Source: Symbiodinium natans (lineage: Eukaryota > Sar > Dinophyceae > Suessiales > Symbiodiniaceae). Taken from it: a stretch of DNA of 25,000 bases. The stretch spans positions 182,501 through 207,500 of the forward strand of contig CAJNDS010000824.1 of NCBI GenBank assembly GCA_905221605.1, in the 5' to 3' direction. The translations under genes and the position numbers were made by a program. This document shows, in pieces, positions 9,070-17,300 of this stretch; the stretch's first letter is position 1, and each line of letters opens with the position of its first letter. Under the pieces are notes generated by a model that searched no databases, was not told the DNA's origin, and saw only the letters and a program-made list of their open reading frames with translations.

Positions 9070-9168
9070 ACCCTTAAACCCTTAAACCCTAAAACCTAAA
9101 ACCTAAACCCTAAACCCTAAACCCTAAACCCTAAACCCGAAACCCGAAACCCGAAACCTAAAACCCCC
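9057..9168 (-). repeat. CCCTAAA array with CCCTTAAA/CCCGAAA variants
   Basis: Supplies the last codons and the stop of the 8977-9069 frame. It degrades to CCCGAAA on its right side. Confidence 0.9.
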
Positions 9169-9394
9169 CCCCACAACTGAGTCTGAGGCTCCAAAGCCCG
9201 GGACGCTCTGGCCCTCTCAGGACCCCAAACTCAACTCACCCCAAGCTTTCTCTGCTTTCATAGGGCGTTAGGGAACTTCGGGCTTCGCCCTAGTGGGGTT
9301 TTTAAGGTTAGGGTTCTTAACTTCACTTCCCCCCCCCCCCCCCCCCCACGGCCGGTGGGGCACCTAGTTCCCTGCTAAGAGCCCACCCTAAACT

Positions 9395-9549
9395 GTAACC
9401 CCCAACCCCTACCCTAAACCCTAAACCCTAAACCCTAAACCCTAAACCCCAAGCCCGAAACCCTAGACCCTAAGCCCTAAACCCTAAACCCTAAACCTCT
9501 AACCCCGAACTCCTAAACCCTAAACCCTAAACCCCAAACCCTAAACCCT
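9395..9549 (-). repeat. CCCTAAA array
   Basis: Long, partly degenerate left cap of the 9569-9640 exon. A C19 run lies at about 9329-9347 upstream. Confidence 0.93.
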
Positions 9550-9568
9550 GTACGTCTGTGAGGTGCAG

Positions 9569-9640
9569 AAGCTAAACAAGATCTCGGCGGCGCCGGAGAG
9601 CAAAGAGCTGTTGGCGCCGCCAGCCGAGTCCCGGGGATGA
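9569..9640 (+). CDS. Candidate terminal exon
   Basis: Acceptor GAGGTGCAG, then KLNKISAAPESKELLAPPAE and SRG and a TGA at 9638-9640. The frame is also open upstream to the array (YVCEVQ). Followed after 27 bases by a long TTTAGGG array, so either the stop is real and the array is 3' flank, or a non-GT donor is used. Unknown product. Confidence 0.45.
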   Translation, partial: KLNKISAAPESKELLAPPAESRG

Positions 9641-9667
9641 ACAGTTTTTTCTTTGTGTTTGTGTGTA

Positions 9668-9955
9668 AGGTTTAGGGTTTAGGGTTTAGGGTTTAGGGTT
9701 TAGGGTTTAGGGTTTAGGGTTTAGGGTTTAGGGTTTAGGGTTTAGGGTTTAGGGTTTAGGGTTTAGGGTTTAGGGTCTTAAGGTTTAGGGTTTAGGGTTT
9801 AGGGTTTACGGTCTAGGGTTTTTGTGTGTGGGGTTGGGGTTTGGGGTTTAGGGTATAGGGTTTGGGGCTTAGGGTTTAGGGTTTAGGGTCTTAAGGTTTA
9901 GGATTTTAAGGTTTAGGGTTTGGGGTTTAGGGGAGTTTTGGGGGGTTTGGGGGCG
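9668..9955 (+). repeat. Long TTTAGGG array
   Basis: About 15 perfect units followed by diverged ones (TTTGGGG, CTTAAGG). One of the longest arrays in the window. Confidence 0.97.
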
Positions 9956-9999
9956 GTTCAGGGTGTCAGGTTTAGGGGTGGCTTTGGGGTTCTCTTCAG

Positions 10000-10072
10000 G
10001 ACTTCACCAGGTTGCTTCTTTGCTATGATGGCTGGACCTTGCGCCCCCAATACTTAGAGATCCCGGCGAGAA
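10000..10072 (+). CDS. Candidate exon, possibly upstream part of the 10851-12716 gene
   Basis: CTCTTCAG acceptor, frame DFTRLLLCYDGWTLRPQYLE and IPAR, GTGAGA donor at 10073, phase 0 to 1. The sense frame is cleanly coding-like. The next candidate exon (10487) can accept phase 1. No family recognised. Confidence 0.5.
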
Positions 10073-10103
10073 GTGAGATACTTAGACTTGCGGCCCGACC
10101 CCA

Positions 10104-10370
10104 AAAGCCCTAAACCCTAAACCCTAAACCCTAAACCCTAAACCCTAAACCCTTAAAGCTTTGGGGTTTAGGGTTGCGGGTTTAGGGTTTAGGGTTTGGG
10201 GGGGTGTCGGGATTGAGTGATCTCGGGGCCTCGGGTTTTGGATTTTATAGGTATACGGCTTCAGGGTTTGTAGGGCTTTGGTGTTTCGGGGCTTAGGGGG
10301 GGTTTAGGGCAACCCTCAACCCCAAACCCCAAACCCCAAACCCCAAACCCTCAACCCTAAACCCTAAACC

Positions 10371-10402
<32 letters not shown>

Positions 10403-10420
10403 ACCCTAAACCCTAAACCC
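10104..10420. repeat. Mixed C-array, G-array, C-array block
   Basis: CCCTAAA units (10104-10150), a few TTTAGGG units (10162-10200), then CCCCAAA, CCCTCAAC and CCCTAAA units (10310-10420). The CCCTCAAC variant is repeated five times in a row (about 10371-10405), a local amplification. Confidence 0.9.
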
Positions 10421-10486
10421 CTCTAGGGCTCTCTAGGGTCTCCGAAGTAGCTTCGGATGCCCCCCCCACCCCCCCCCCCAAAAGAG

Positions 10487-10572
10487 CCGAAGAAGATGTG
10501 CCGACTCTGAGGTCCCCTGTCGCACCCTCTGTGGAGGCGCCGTGGGCGTGTCGCCTTCTTTTGGAGTTGAGG
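10487..10572 (+). CDS. Candidate exon between arrays
   Basis: After CCAAAAGAG the frame EEDVPTLRSPVAPSVEAPWA and CRLLLELR runs to the GTTTAGGG donor at 10573 (phase 0), or to GTTGAG (phase 2), which would match the 10851 exon. Starts in phase 1, matching 10000-10072. Function unknown. Confidence 0.5.
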
Positions 10573-10716
10573 GTTTAGGGTTTAGGGTTTAGGGTTTAGG
10601 GCTTGGGGTTTGGGGTTTAGGGTTTAGAGTTTAGGGTTTAGGGTTTAGGTTTAGGGTTTAGGGTTTAGGGTTTGGGGTTTGGGGTTTAGGGTTTAGGGTT
10701 CAGGGTTTCGGGCTTA
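10573..10716 (+). repeat. TTTAGGG array starting at a donor
   Basis: Includes TTTGGGG, TTTAGAG and TTTAGG variants. A possible small exon (GHHLKHEGMRFSESGA) lies just after it at about 10718-10777. Confidence 0.93.
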
Positions 10717-10850
10717 GGGCTTAGGTGGGCATCACCTGAAGCATGAAGGGATGCGATTCTCGGAGTCCGGAGCTCTGAAGCCCCCAAAACAACCTAAACC
10801 CCCCCACAAATGCTCTCAACCCTGAAGCCCTCACCCTAAGCCCTGCAAAG

Positions 10851-12716
10851 CCCCCCCCCCGACAACTTCGATGAGTCGCATCCGGCGGAGGAGCTCCGAA
10901 CCTTGCAGCGCAAGATTGCCGAGTGCGCAGGTGGGGGGTTTTAGGGGTTTAGGGGTTTTGGGGGCTTTAGGGGCTTTCGGGGCTTTAGGGGGTTTAGGGG
11001 CTTTACCAACAAAAGACCTCAATCCGAAAGCGAGCTTGCCCGGAAGCTTTGCCCCACCTCTCTGCAAGGCTTCCCGGCCAAGGCCTCTCGGATGCAGCCA
11101 AGGGTTTAGAGTTTAGGGATTAGGGTTAGAGTTTAGGGTTCAGGGTTTAGGGTTTAGGGTTTAGGGGCACTTTAGGTTTAAGAGCAGAGGCTGGATGCCT
11201 AATGGCACGCCAGTCATCCCAGGTCGACAGGACACTAATTATGCGGACTGCACGCCCTGAAGCCCCGAAGCGCAAGCGCCTACTTTTCAGAGACGCCGTA
11301 AACGCTAAACCCTAAATGCTGAACTCTAAACCCTAAACCCGAAACCCTAAACCCTAAACCCTAAACGCCCTCTCCGAGGACCCCGTAACGGGACTCTCTT
11401 CGAAGCGCATCCTCTCGAGCAGCTCCGTGAGCACCATGGCCTCCGAGGCCGAGGCAGGTCCCGAGATATGGAGGTTTAGGGTTTAGGGTTTAGGGTTTAG
11501 GGTTTAGGGTTTGGGGTTTAGGGTTTAGGGTTCTAGTACCCCATACTATCATCCCTCTGAAGGACTGTTCGTATAAGGGGTGCGGCGCAGGGTTTGGGGT
11601 GTAGGGTTCGTGTGGCATATGTCGCCGGGGTTCAGGGCTTGTTTGGAACTTGGGATTTCAGGCAACCCTACACCCTAAACCCTAAACCCTACACCCTAAA
11701 CCCTAAACCCTAAACCCTAAACCCTAAACCCTAAACCCTAAACCCTAAACCCTAAACCCTAAACCCTAAACCGAGACCATACTTTTGGCGTGGCGGCATG
11801 TTCAGGCTTCGCGGTTCCGGGGGTGCAACGGAGAACCTGAAGCCTCCAACTCAGGGGCTTCTGTGCCGGCAGCCTCAAACGCCACCTTACAAGGGTTTAG
11901 GGTTTACGGTTTGGGGGTTTCGGGTTTTAGAGGTGAGGGTTTAGGGTTTAGGGTTTAGGGTTAGCCCAGAGGTAACCTTTTGCCCTGTTTTTGGTTCCAG
12001 GTTGCCTTTGAACGTAACCAATCCCAAGAATGCCCTTGTTAGAAGTTGGTTCCTGGGCTACCAAGAGATGGTAGAGTATAATGGGCTGTATTTCTAGAAT
12101 AGACTATCAGAAGATGGTGTAGTGGAATGGACTGTAGTCTACTAGAATAGACTAGAGACTATAGCACAGCTTTGTAGAACAGAGTCGCGTAGACTTTCAC
12201 GAATCATTTGACCTTTTGGGAAGAACATGTTCACAGAGCACAACGAAAGCTCCAGTGCCTCCCCGGACATGAACCCTAAACCCTAAACCCTAAACCCTAA
12301 ACCCTAAACCCTAAACCCTAAACCCTAAACCCTAAACGCTAAACCCTAAACCCTATTGCAGGACCACTCGATCTCGAAGGCCGGGACTTTTTGGCGCTGC
12401 GTGCGTAGGTTGGGCCTTAGGGGGTTCTTTATGGTTGAAGGTTCCAGGGGTCTAGGGTTTAGGGTTTAGGGTTGAAGGTTCCAGGGGTCTGGGGTTTGTC
12501 ATTTGGGGTAGTTGAATGTTTGGTGCAACCTGTTGGGCAATCGGTTGTCGAGATCTCACGCGTTTGGGATTCACGAAGTCGTTGAGGTAGGGCTTTGCCG
12601 CCAATGTACACTGAAGACACAGTGGCAGCTTATGCACTCTTTCTATTCTCTTCCTCTCCAGAACGTCGAGCCAAGCTCCGTTTGACTTGGCCCAGTCGTC
12701 AGAAGCTGCCGCTTGA
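10851..12716 (+). CDS. Six-exon gene with array-bounded introns, product unknown
   Basis: Exons 10851-10930, 11069-11103, 11379-11473, 11806-11894, 12362-12404 and 12662-12716 (TGA at 12714) join with matching phases 1, 0, 2, 1, 2. Donors are GTGGGG, GTTTAG, GTTTAG, GTTTAG and GTAGGT, the three GTTTAG sites being the first bases of TTTAGGG arrays. Four introns end just after CCCTAAA-type tracts. Landmarks: DNFDESHPAEELRTLQRKIA, FPAKASRMQPR, DPVTGLSSKRILSSSSVSTM, GGATENLKPPTQGLLCRQ, PLDLEGRDFLALR and a Ser/Gln/Ala-rich tail SSQAPFDLAQSSEAAA. The first exon looks helical; the rest appears low-complexity or disordered. Exons at 10000 and 10487 may be its 5' part. The second to fourth exons have other open frames, so the chain, not any single exon, is the evidence. 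Confidence 0.5.
11104..11166 (+). repeat. TTTAGGG array starting at a donor
   Basis: First half of the 275-base intron 11104-11378. Confidence 0.9.
11296..11368 (-). repeat. CCCTAAA array
   Basis: Second half of the same intron; the intron is thus bounded by inverted telomere-type repeats. Confidence 0.92.
11474..11532 (+). repeat. TTTAGGG array starting at a donor
   Basis: Opens the 332-base intron 11474-11805. A foldback-like remnant (ATACTATCATCCC / GGACTGTTCGTATAAGGGG, 11540-11582) resembling family B follows it. Confidence 0.92.
11664..11773 (-). repeat. CCCTAAA array
   Basis: About 15 units closing the 11474-11805 intron. Confidence 0.96.
11895..11963 (+). repeat. TTTAGGG array starting at a donor
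   Basis: Opens the 467-base intron 11895-12361. Confidence 0.9.
11960..12062. mobile_element. Foldback element, family G
   Basis: GGTTAGCCCAGAGGTAACC at the left is mirrored by GGTTCCTGGGCTACC at the right, with mismatches. No second copy seen. After it, the motif CTAGAATAGACTA occurs twice (about 12093 and 12141). Confidence 0.45.
12271..12353 (-). repeat. CCCTAAA array
   Basis: Closes the 11895-12361 intron, ending eight bases before its AG. Confidence 0.96.
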
Positions 12717-12826
12717 CGAGTCATTTTCAGGATCGCTTGCTCTTACCTCTTGCTCCCCAGGACTGACCTCAACTTGGCACAGTTGAAGCTCTTACAGCCG
12801 AGTCGGTGCGAGCTTGTTGCTGGCTC

Positions 12827-12870
12827 CCTAAACCCTAAACCCTAAACCCTAAACCCCAAACCCTAAACCC
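12827..12870 (-). repeat. CCCTAAA array
   Basis: Six units ending eleven bases before the TTTGCAG acceptor of the 12882 exon. Confidence 0.95.
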
Positions 12871-12881
12871 TCACTTTGCAG

Positions 12882-13746
12882 GTGAATCCGATGCACAAGG
12901 CCTGCTCCAGCGGTTCCGTGAGCTCAATGTGCTCGGAGCTGTGGGCAGATTGCCAAGACGACACAGGCAGGGAGGATCCAAAAGCCTGTGGCTCCTGTGT
13001 GCATGCCATCGCCCTGGTTCTTATATAGGGAAGGAGGGAATTGGGGCCCTATGTAAAATACCCTTTAAGGGATTGTATAGGGTACCTCATTCCCTTCATT
13101 CCCTACTAAGAACCAGCCAGCCATGCGACACGGAAGTTGCTAGGACAGTCTGCACATCTCTGAGCCACAGGCTTGACGACAATCGAGATTGGCCCCATCA
13201 TTGAGGAGCTTCCATCTGAGATCGAACCAGCGCGCTTCCACATGGTCGGTTCCCCAAAGCGTGGTGTAAACTAGAGTTCTATTTTGGGTCCTGTTTGTAA
13301 AGGTGCCATATTCTTGAGGGAATCCAAAAGGGTACCAGAGTTTAGGGAACTATCCTGATAAGGGTCCGTATCATGACAGCCACAAAAAAGGAGCCTAATC
13401 TAGAGAACTACCTGCAAAGGTAGTGTCCAAATTCACTGCTGCATTGCTACTATTGTTGCATGGCAATCGCATATTTTGCAGCAAGTGAGTGCTGAAGCAA
13501 GATGATGCACTGAGTAAAATGTATTTGTATCTGAGCTTTTGTATGTACAGCCGTACAGGTCTTGGGAATGGCGCTAAAGGTAGTAGAAGGCCTTTAGTGG
13601 CAGCTGGAATACCAACGCCGACTGGCTCGTCGTCCATTGTCGTGCCTCGTGCCAAGAAGCGATCGGCGACTGAAAGTTCAAGGGACATACTTAACATCAA
13701 GCATGTAGATTCCGAGCTTGCCTGGAAGGCGCACGAATGTCTTTAG
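12882..13746 (+). CDS. Three-exon gene with foldback elements in both introns
   Basis: Exons 12882-13016, 13171-13263 and 13559-13746 (TAG) join through phases 1 and 1, and the first starts in phase 1. Acceptors TTTGCAG, AGCCACAG and CGTACAG; donors GTTCTT and GTGTAA. Landmarks: ESDAQGLLQRFRELNVLGAV, then a basic stretch; TIEIGPIIEELPSEIEPARF; IPTPTGSSSIVVPRAKKRSA and LNIKHVDSELAWKAHECL at the end. No family recognised. The first intron begins inside the left inverted repeat of a foldback element (13015-13116); the second holds a family C element (about 13268-13411). The TAG at 13744 may be real, or a GTAGAT donor upstream could lead on to the Mei2-like gene at 13838. Confidence 0.5.
13015..13116. 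mobile_element. Foldback element, family E, overlapping a splice donor
   Basis: CTGGTTCTTATATAGGGAA (13015) and TTCCCTACTAAGAACCAG (ending 13116) are near-perfect inverted repeats. The inferred donor G|GTTCTT lies two bases inside the left end, and the right end finishes in CCAG, so excision from GT to AG would remove the element almost exactly. Confidence 0.75.
13268..13411. mobile_element. Foldback element, family C, diverged copy
   Basis: Left AGAGTTCTATTTTGGGTCC and right GGAGCCTAATCTAGAGAACT are diverged inverted repeats that match the family C ends at 22855-22953. It begins within a few bases of the inferred GTGTAA donor at 13264. Confidence 0.55.
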
Positions 13747-13837
13747 TCAGAACGAATTAACCCCTAAATCATGCCAACGCCAACAACCTGCACCCCAAAA
13801 CCCTAAACACCCTCCGTGCGGGTGACGCGCTTGTCAG

Positions 13838-14211
13838 GAGGACGAGCGCGACCATCCACGTGTGGCTGCGGCCAAGGATGGGAGCAAGGCGGGATGTGTA
13901 CGGGTGTAGGGTTTGGGGTCTTTATTTCGGGGGGATGTCCGGGGATGTTATTGGATTTTGTGTTGTTGGGTCCGGGTGCTTCTTGTGAGGGCTTTGCTCT
14001 TCTGACCGAATGTCGGATCTTCTTCAAAGGTTCAGGCTCTCGCCAAACAATGCAGGGTGGAACTGCTCCCGCCGATGTGATTGGGTGCAGGCAGAGTTCA
14101 CCCACAACCAGGTTCCCAAGACCGTGAATCTTGCCTCCTGGTGCAAGGGTATTTCTCGCAGTGTGGCTCTAGGCATACTCAGAATGCCGCACACAAGGGG
14201 ACTGCGGCTGA
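13838..14211 (+). CDS. Upstream exons of the Mei2-like gene (predicted)
   Basis: Exons 13838-13897 (EEDERDHPRVAAAKDGSKAG), 14091-14140 (AEFTHNQVPKTVNLASW) and 14173-14211 (HTQNAAHKGTAA) keep phase 0, 2, 2 and deliver phase 2 to the exon at 14242. The last two introns would be only 32 and 30 bases. Alternatively 14091 continues unspliced in the frame open to 14309, but that would not feed the RRM. This region is poorly conserved N-terminal sequence in Mei2 proteins, so homology cannot decide. Confidence 0.45.
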
Positions 14212-14241
14212 GTGGAGTTCGAACACGGCCTAGCTGCGCAG

Positions 14242-14372
14242 TGCTGATGCGGAGAGACCAAACAGCAGTGGTGCGGGCGGGGAAGCTTGTGAGCGATGCA
14301 ACTCCTTGACCTCTGAGGCAGCGGAGTTCTCCAAGACGCCCCTTCGCACTCCTCCAACCACGATGATGATTC
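14242..14372 (+). CDS. Mei2-like exon: linker and first RRM strand
   Basis: CTGCGCAG acceptor, GTAGCC donor, phase 2 to 1. Carries ERPNSSGAGGEACERCNSL and ends TTMMI(R), the residues just before NIPN in the family. The split arginine codon C|GC is completed by the exon at 14961. Confidence 0.75.
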
Positions 14373-17300
14373 GTAGCCTGGCTTGTGACAAGAACGTTTG
14401 CAGGAGCAGGGGGCCAGCAAGAGTTAAAGTCAGTATCCACCGGTAAGTACTACTTCCGACCATCCCCACCCTGCAGGCAAGGAACACACTCTGGGGATTC
14501 TCTGGGGATTCTCTGGGATTGGGCACGTGCGAATACTCTGGAGTTGGATTCCCTGCGGATACCCTGGGGTTTCGCACTCCAGGGATTGTCTGGGGATACT
14601 CTCGGGTGAAACACACTCCGGGGATGGTCTGGAGACGATTCGGGGGGTGCTCCGGAGCTGGGGGATGCTCTGAACATCTCTGAGGGAACACTCTGGGGTT
14701 GGGCATTCCAGGATTTTAGGACTTTTGGGAGTATTTTTCGGGTTTTGGCGGTCCAGGGCTTCTCTTGGATTCTCTGGGGTGGGATACGGGTGATGGGCAA
14801 GGAGTGGACCGGGCGAGGAGAGGAGTTTATTTTGGAAGCCGACAACCCCGCACCGAGGGTGGGGAGCAATTGAAAGACCATGCTATTGAGGGAACCCCGA
14901 AACCCTAAACCCTAAATGCTAAACCCTAAGCTCTAAACGCGCCATGCACCGCACGCTCAGGCAACATTCCGAACCGCTACACTCAACGGGAGTTCGTGCG
15001 CGAGTTGGACGGGCTTGGCTTCGAAGGGACCTACGACTTCTTGCGACTTTGGCTTGGAGAGAGACTACTTGGAGGTTCATGGGTACTTCTAACCCCAACT
15101 AGAAGTCTACTTACTTCTTACTTAGGGGACCTAGGGGTCTTATAAGTGCATTTAGAATTGGGGTTAAAAGTACCCTGAACCTCCAAGTAGCTGACCAGCA
15201 GCATGCAGGGTTAGGGGGAGGCGCAGGAGTCTTCAGCATCGAAGCATCCTGGGCAAGGGCAAGGGTTTGCTTTGCCAGCTCCTTTGTGAGCCTCGCGATT
15301 CAAGGTACTTGCCCATCGACAAGGGGACGCTTTGCAATGCAGCTTGGCCACACGAAGGTCACGTCGGTTGAGGTGCTGGGTCGCAATGGGGTCGACCCAG
15401 CTGTGATTTCAGGCTCCCACGGACATGAGATACACCAGCCATGCATTGGTTTATGAAGTCGGAGAGCTACGAACAGCAGAAGCTGCTGATTCCTCTTTGA
15501 CCTGCACTCCCCATGGATCCTCAAACCCTCAACCCCGCGCCTCCTAAGCCCTTAACCTCCAGAGCTCCACACCCAACAACCCTAGAGCTCTGAACCTAAA
15601 CGATTCGGCGTATTTTGTAAACCCTTAAGCCCTAAACTCTAAACCCTACCAGAATCCCAGTTAAGGGCTGTTAGTATAAGGGGGAACATCTCAACCCACC
15701 CGAAACCCTAAACCCTAAACCCTAAACCCTAAACCCTAAACCCTAAACCCTAAACCCTAAACCCTAAACCCTAAACCCTAAACCCTAAACCCTAAACCCT
15801 AAACCCTAAACCCTAAACCCTAAACTGCAGAACCCAAAAAGCCTCAGGTGGGCTACGCCTTCGTGAACTTCCTGGAGCCAGTCTATGCACAGCGCTCCAT
15901 GGAGGCGGGAGCAGCCTGAAGGTTTAGGGTTTAGGGTTTAGGGTTTAGGGTTTCGGGTTTAGGGTTTACGGATTAGGGCATAGGGTTTGGCTTTAGGGTT
16001 TTTGAGGGTCTTCTGGCTTTGGGCTTTGGGGCTGTAAGGCTTGGGTTTGGGGATTCAGGGCTTTAGCTTTTTTGGAGGCGTTTCGTCTAAATTAGGGCCC
16101 CAGTTCGGTACCTTTTCTTCAGAGTGAGGGATTTCCTGCATAAGAGTCGACCCCACGTGGGGATCCCCCTAATCCCCGTGAGTTGCGGAGGTCTTCCACA
16201 ATTACGTCTTCCAGCGCTACCGCAAGGCACCTCTCAAGGAGTGTCGAGCAGACGAGGGGTCAACGGCGACTGCTTGGTTTGATTGCTGAGGGGCTTTGTA
16301 GGATTGGTAGGGAGAAGTTCTGTGTAATGACTCCAAGCATGTATGAGATGCATAGGCTTTCCAGCAGAAGTAAGGGCTACGCTTGTTTTTTGCAGCGACG
16401 GTTCCCGCCCGTGATCGTTGAAAAAGTTCTCTGAGTGCCCTTAGTGCTAGGTTCGTGGCAAGATCGCAGCTGTGTCCATCGCTCACATCCAGGCCGCTGT
16501 TGCTGCACTCATGACATGAACTGGCCAGCACAATCAAGAGATTCGGACAACAGCCCTGCGGCGCATTGCGGGTTTCTGTGCTATCAAGGTTTAGCCTCAC
16601 CTGACCGACATGATGAGCTTTGGTTTGGTCGCAGTTGCTGTTTCATCAACCTGGCCCCCCTAAACCCCTTAACCCCTCAACCTTATCCCTAAACCCCGAA
16701 CCCCAAACCACGATATTCATGATACTCGCAACTTTCCCTAAACCCTAAACCATACACCCTAAACCCTAAACCCTTAATTCCCACCATCTTCATTGGATGA
16801 GAGCTGCCTGGCAGGGGCTGGAAGCCAACATGCGCCACTACGAGTCGGGGCCCTCAGTTCGACTCCTCAGAAGCCCCCCTCCCTCCCTCCTTCCCCGCCC
16901 TCTAAACCCCCTGTAAGTTCGGGTTTAGGGTTTAGGGTTTAGGGTTTAGGGTTTAGGGTTTAGGGTTTAGGGTTTAGGGTTCAAGGGGGCTGTTGGAAAG
17001 TAGGTCCCTATAGGATTTATGGCTTAGGGGGCTACATGCGTGCGGAAGAGCTGAACCCCAATTGCCAACCTCTAAGCCCGTTGAATCTTAAGCCCCCTAA
17101 ACCCTAAACCCTAAACCTAAACCAAAAATCCTAAACCCTAAACCCTAAACCCTAAACCCTAAACCCTAAACCCGAAACCCCAAACCCCAAACCCCAAACC
17201 CCAAACCCCAAACCTTAAACCCTAAACCCTAACCCCCTAGACCCTAAACCCTAAACCCTCCCTGCCAGCCCCAGGAATTCGGCGGTGAACATGGCACCGC

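Noticed and set aside
14289-14442. A phase-consistent 29-base intron and longer exon ending at GTAAGT (14443)
   Set aside because: Mei2 homology requires the exon to end at 14372 (TTMMI|R) and join NIPN at 14961, so the attractive downstream frame is not the main product. A warning against trusting phase alone.
14230-14881. Minus-strand frames of 158 and 143 codons
   Set aside because: They are antisense to a Mei2-like exon and to the CTCTGGGGATT repeat; periodic repeat explains the absence of stops.
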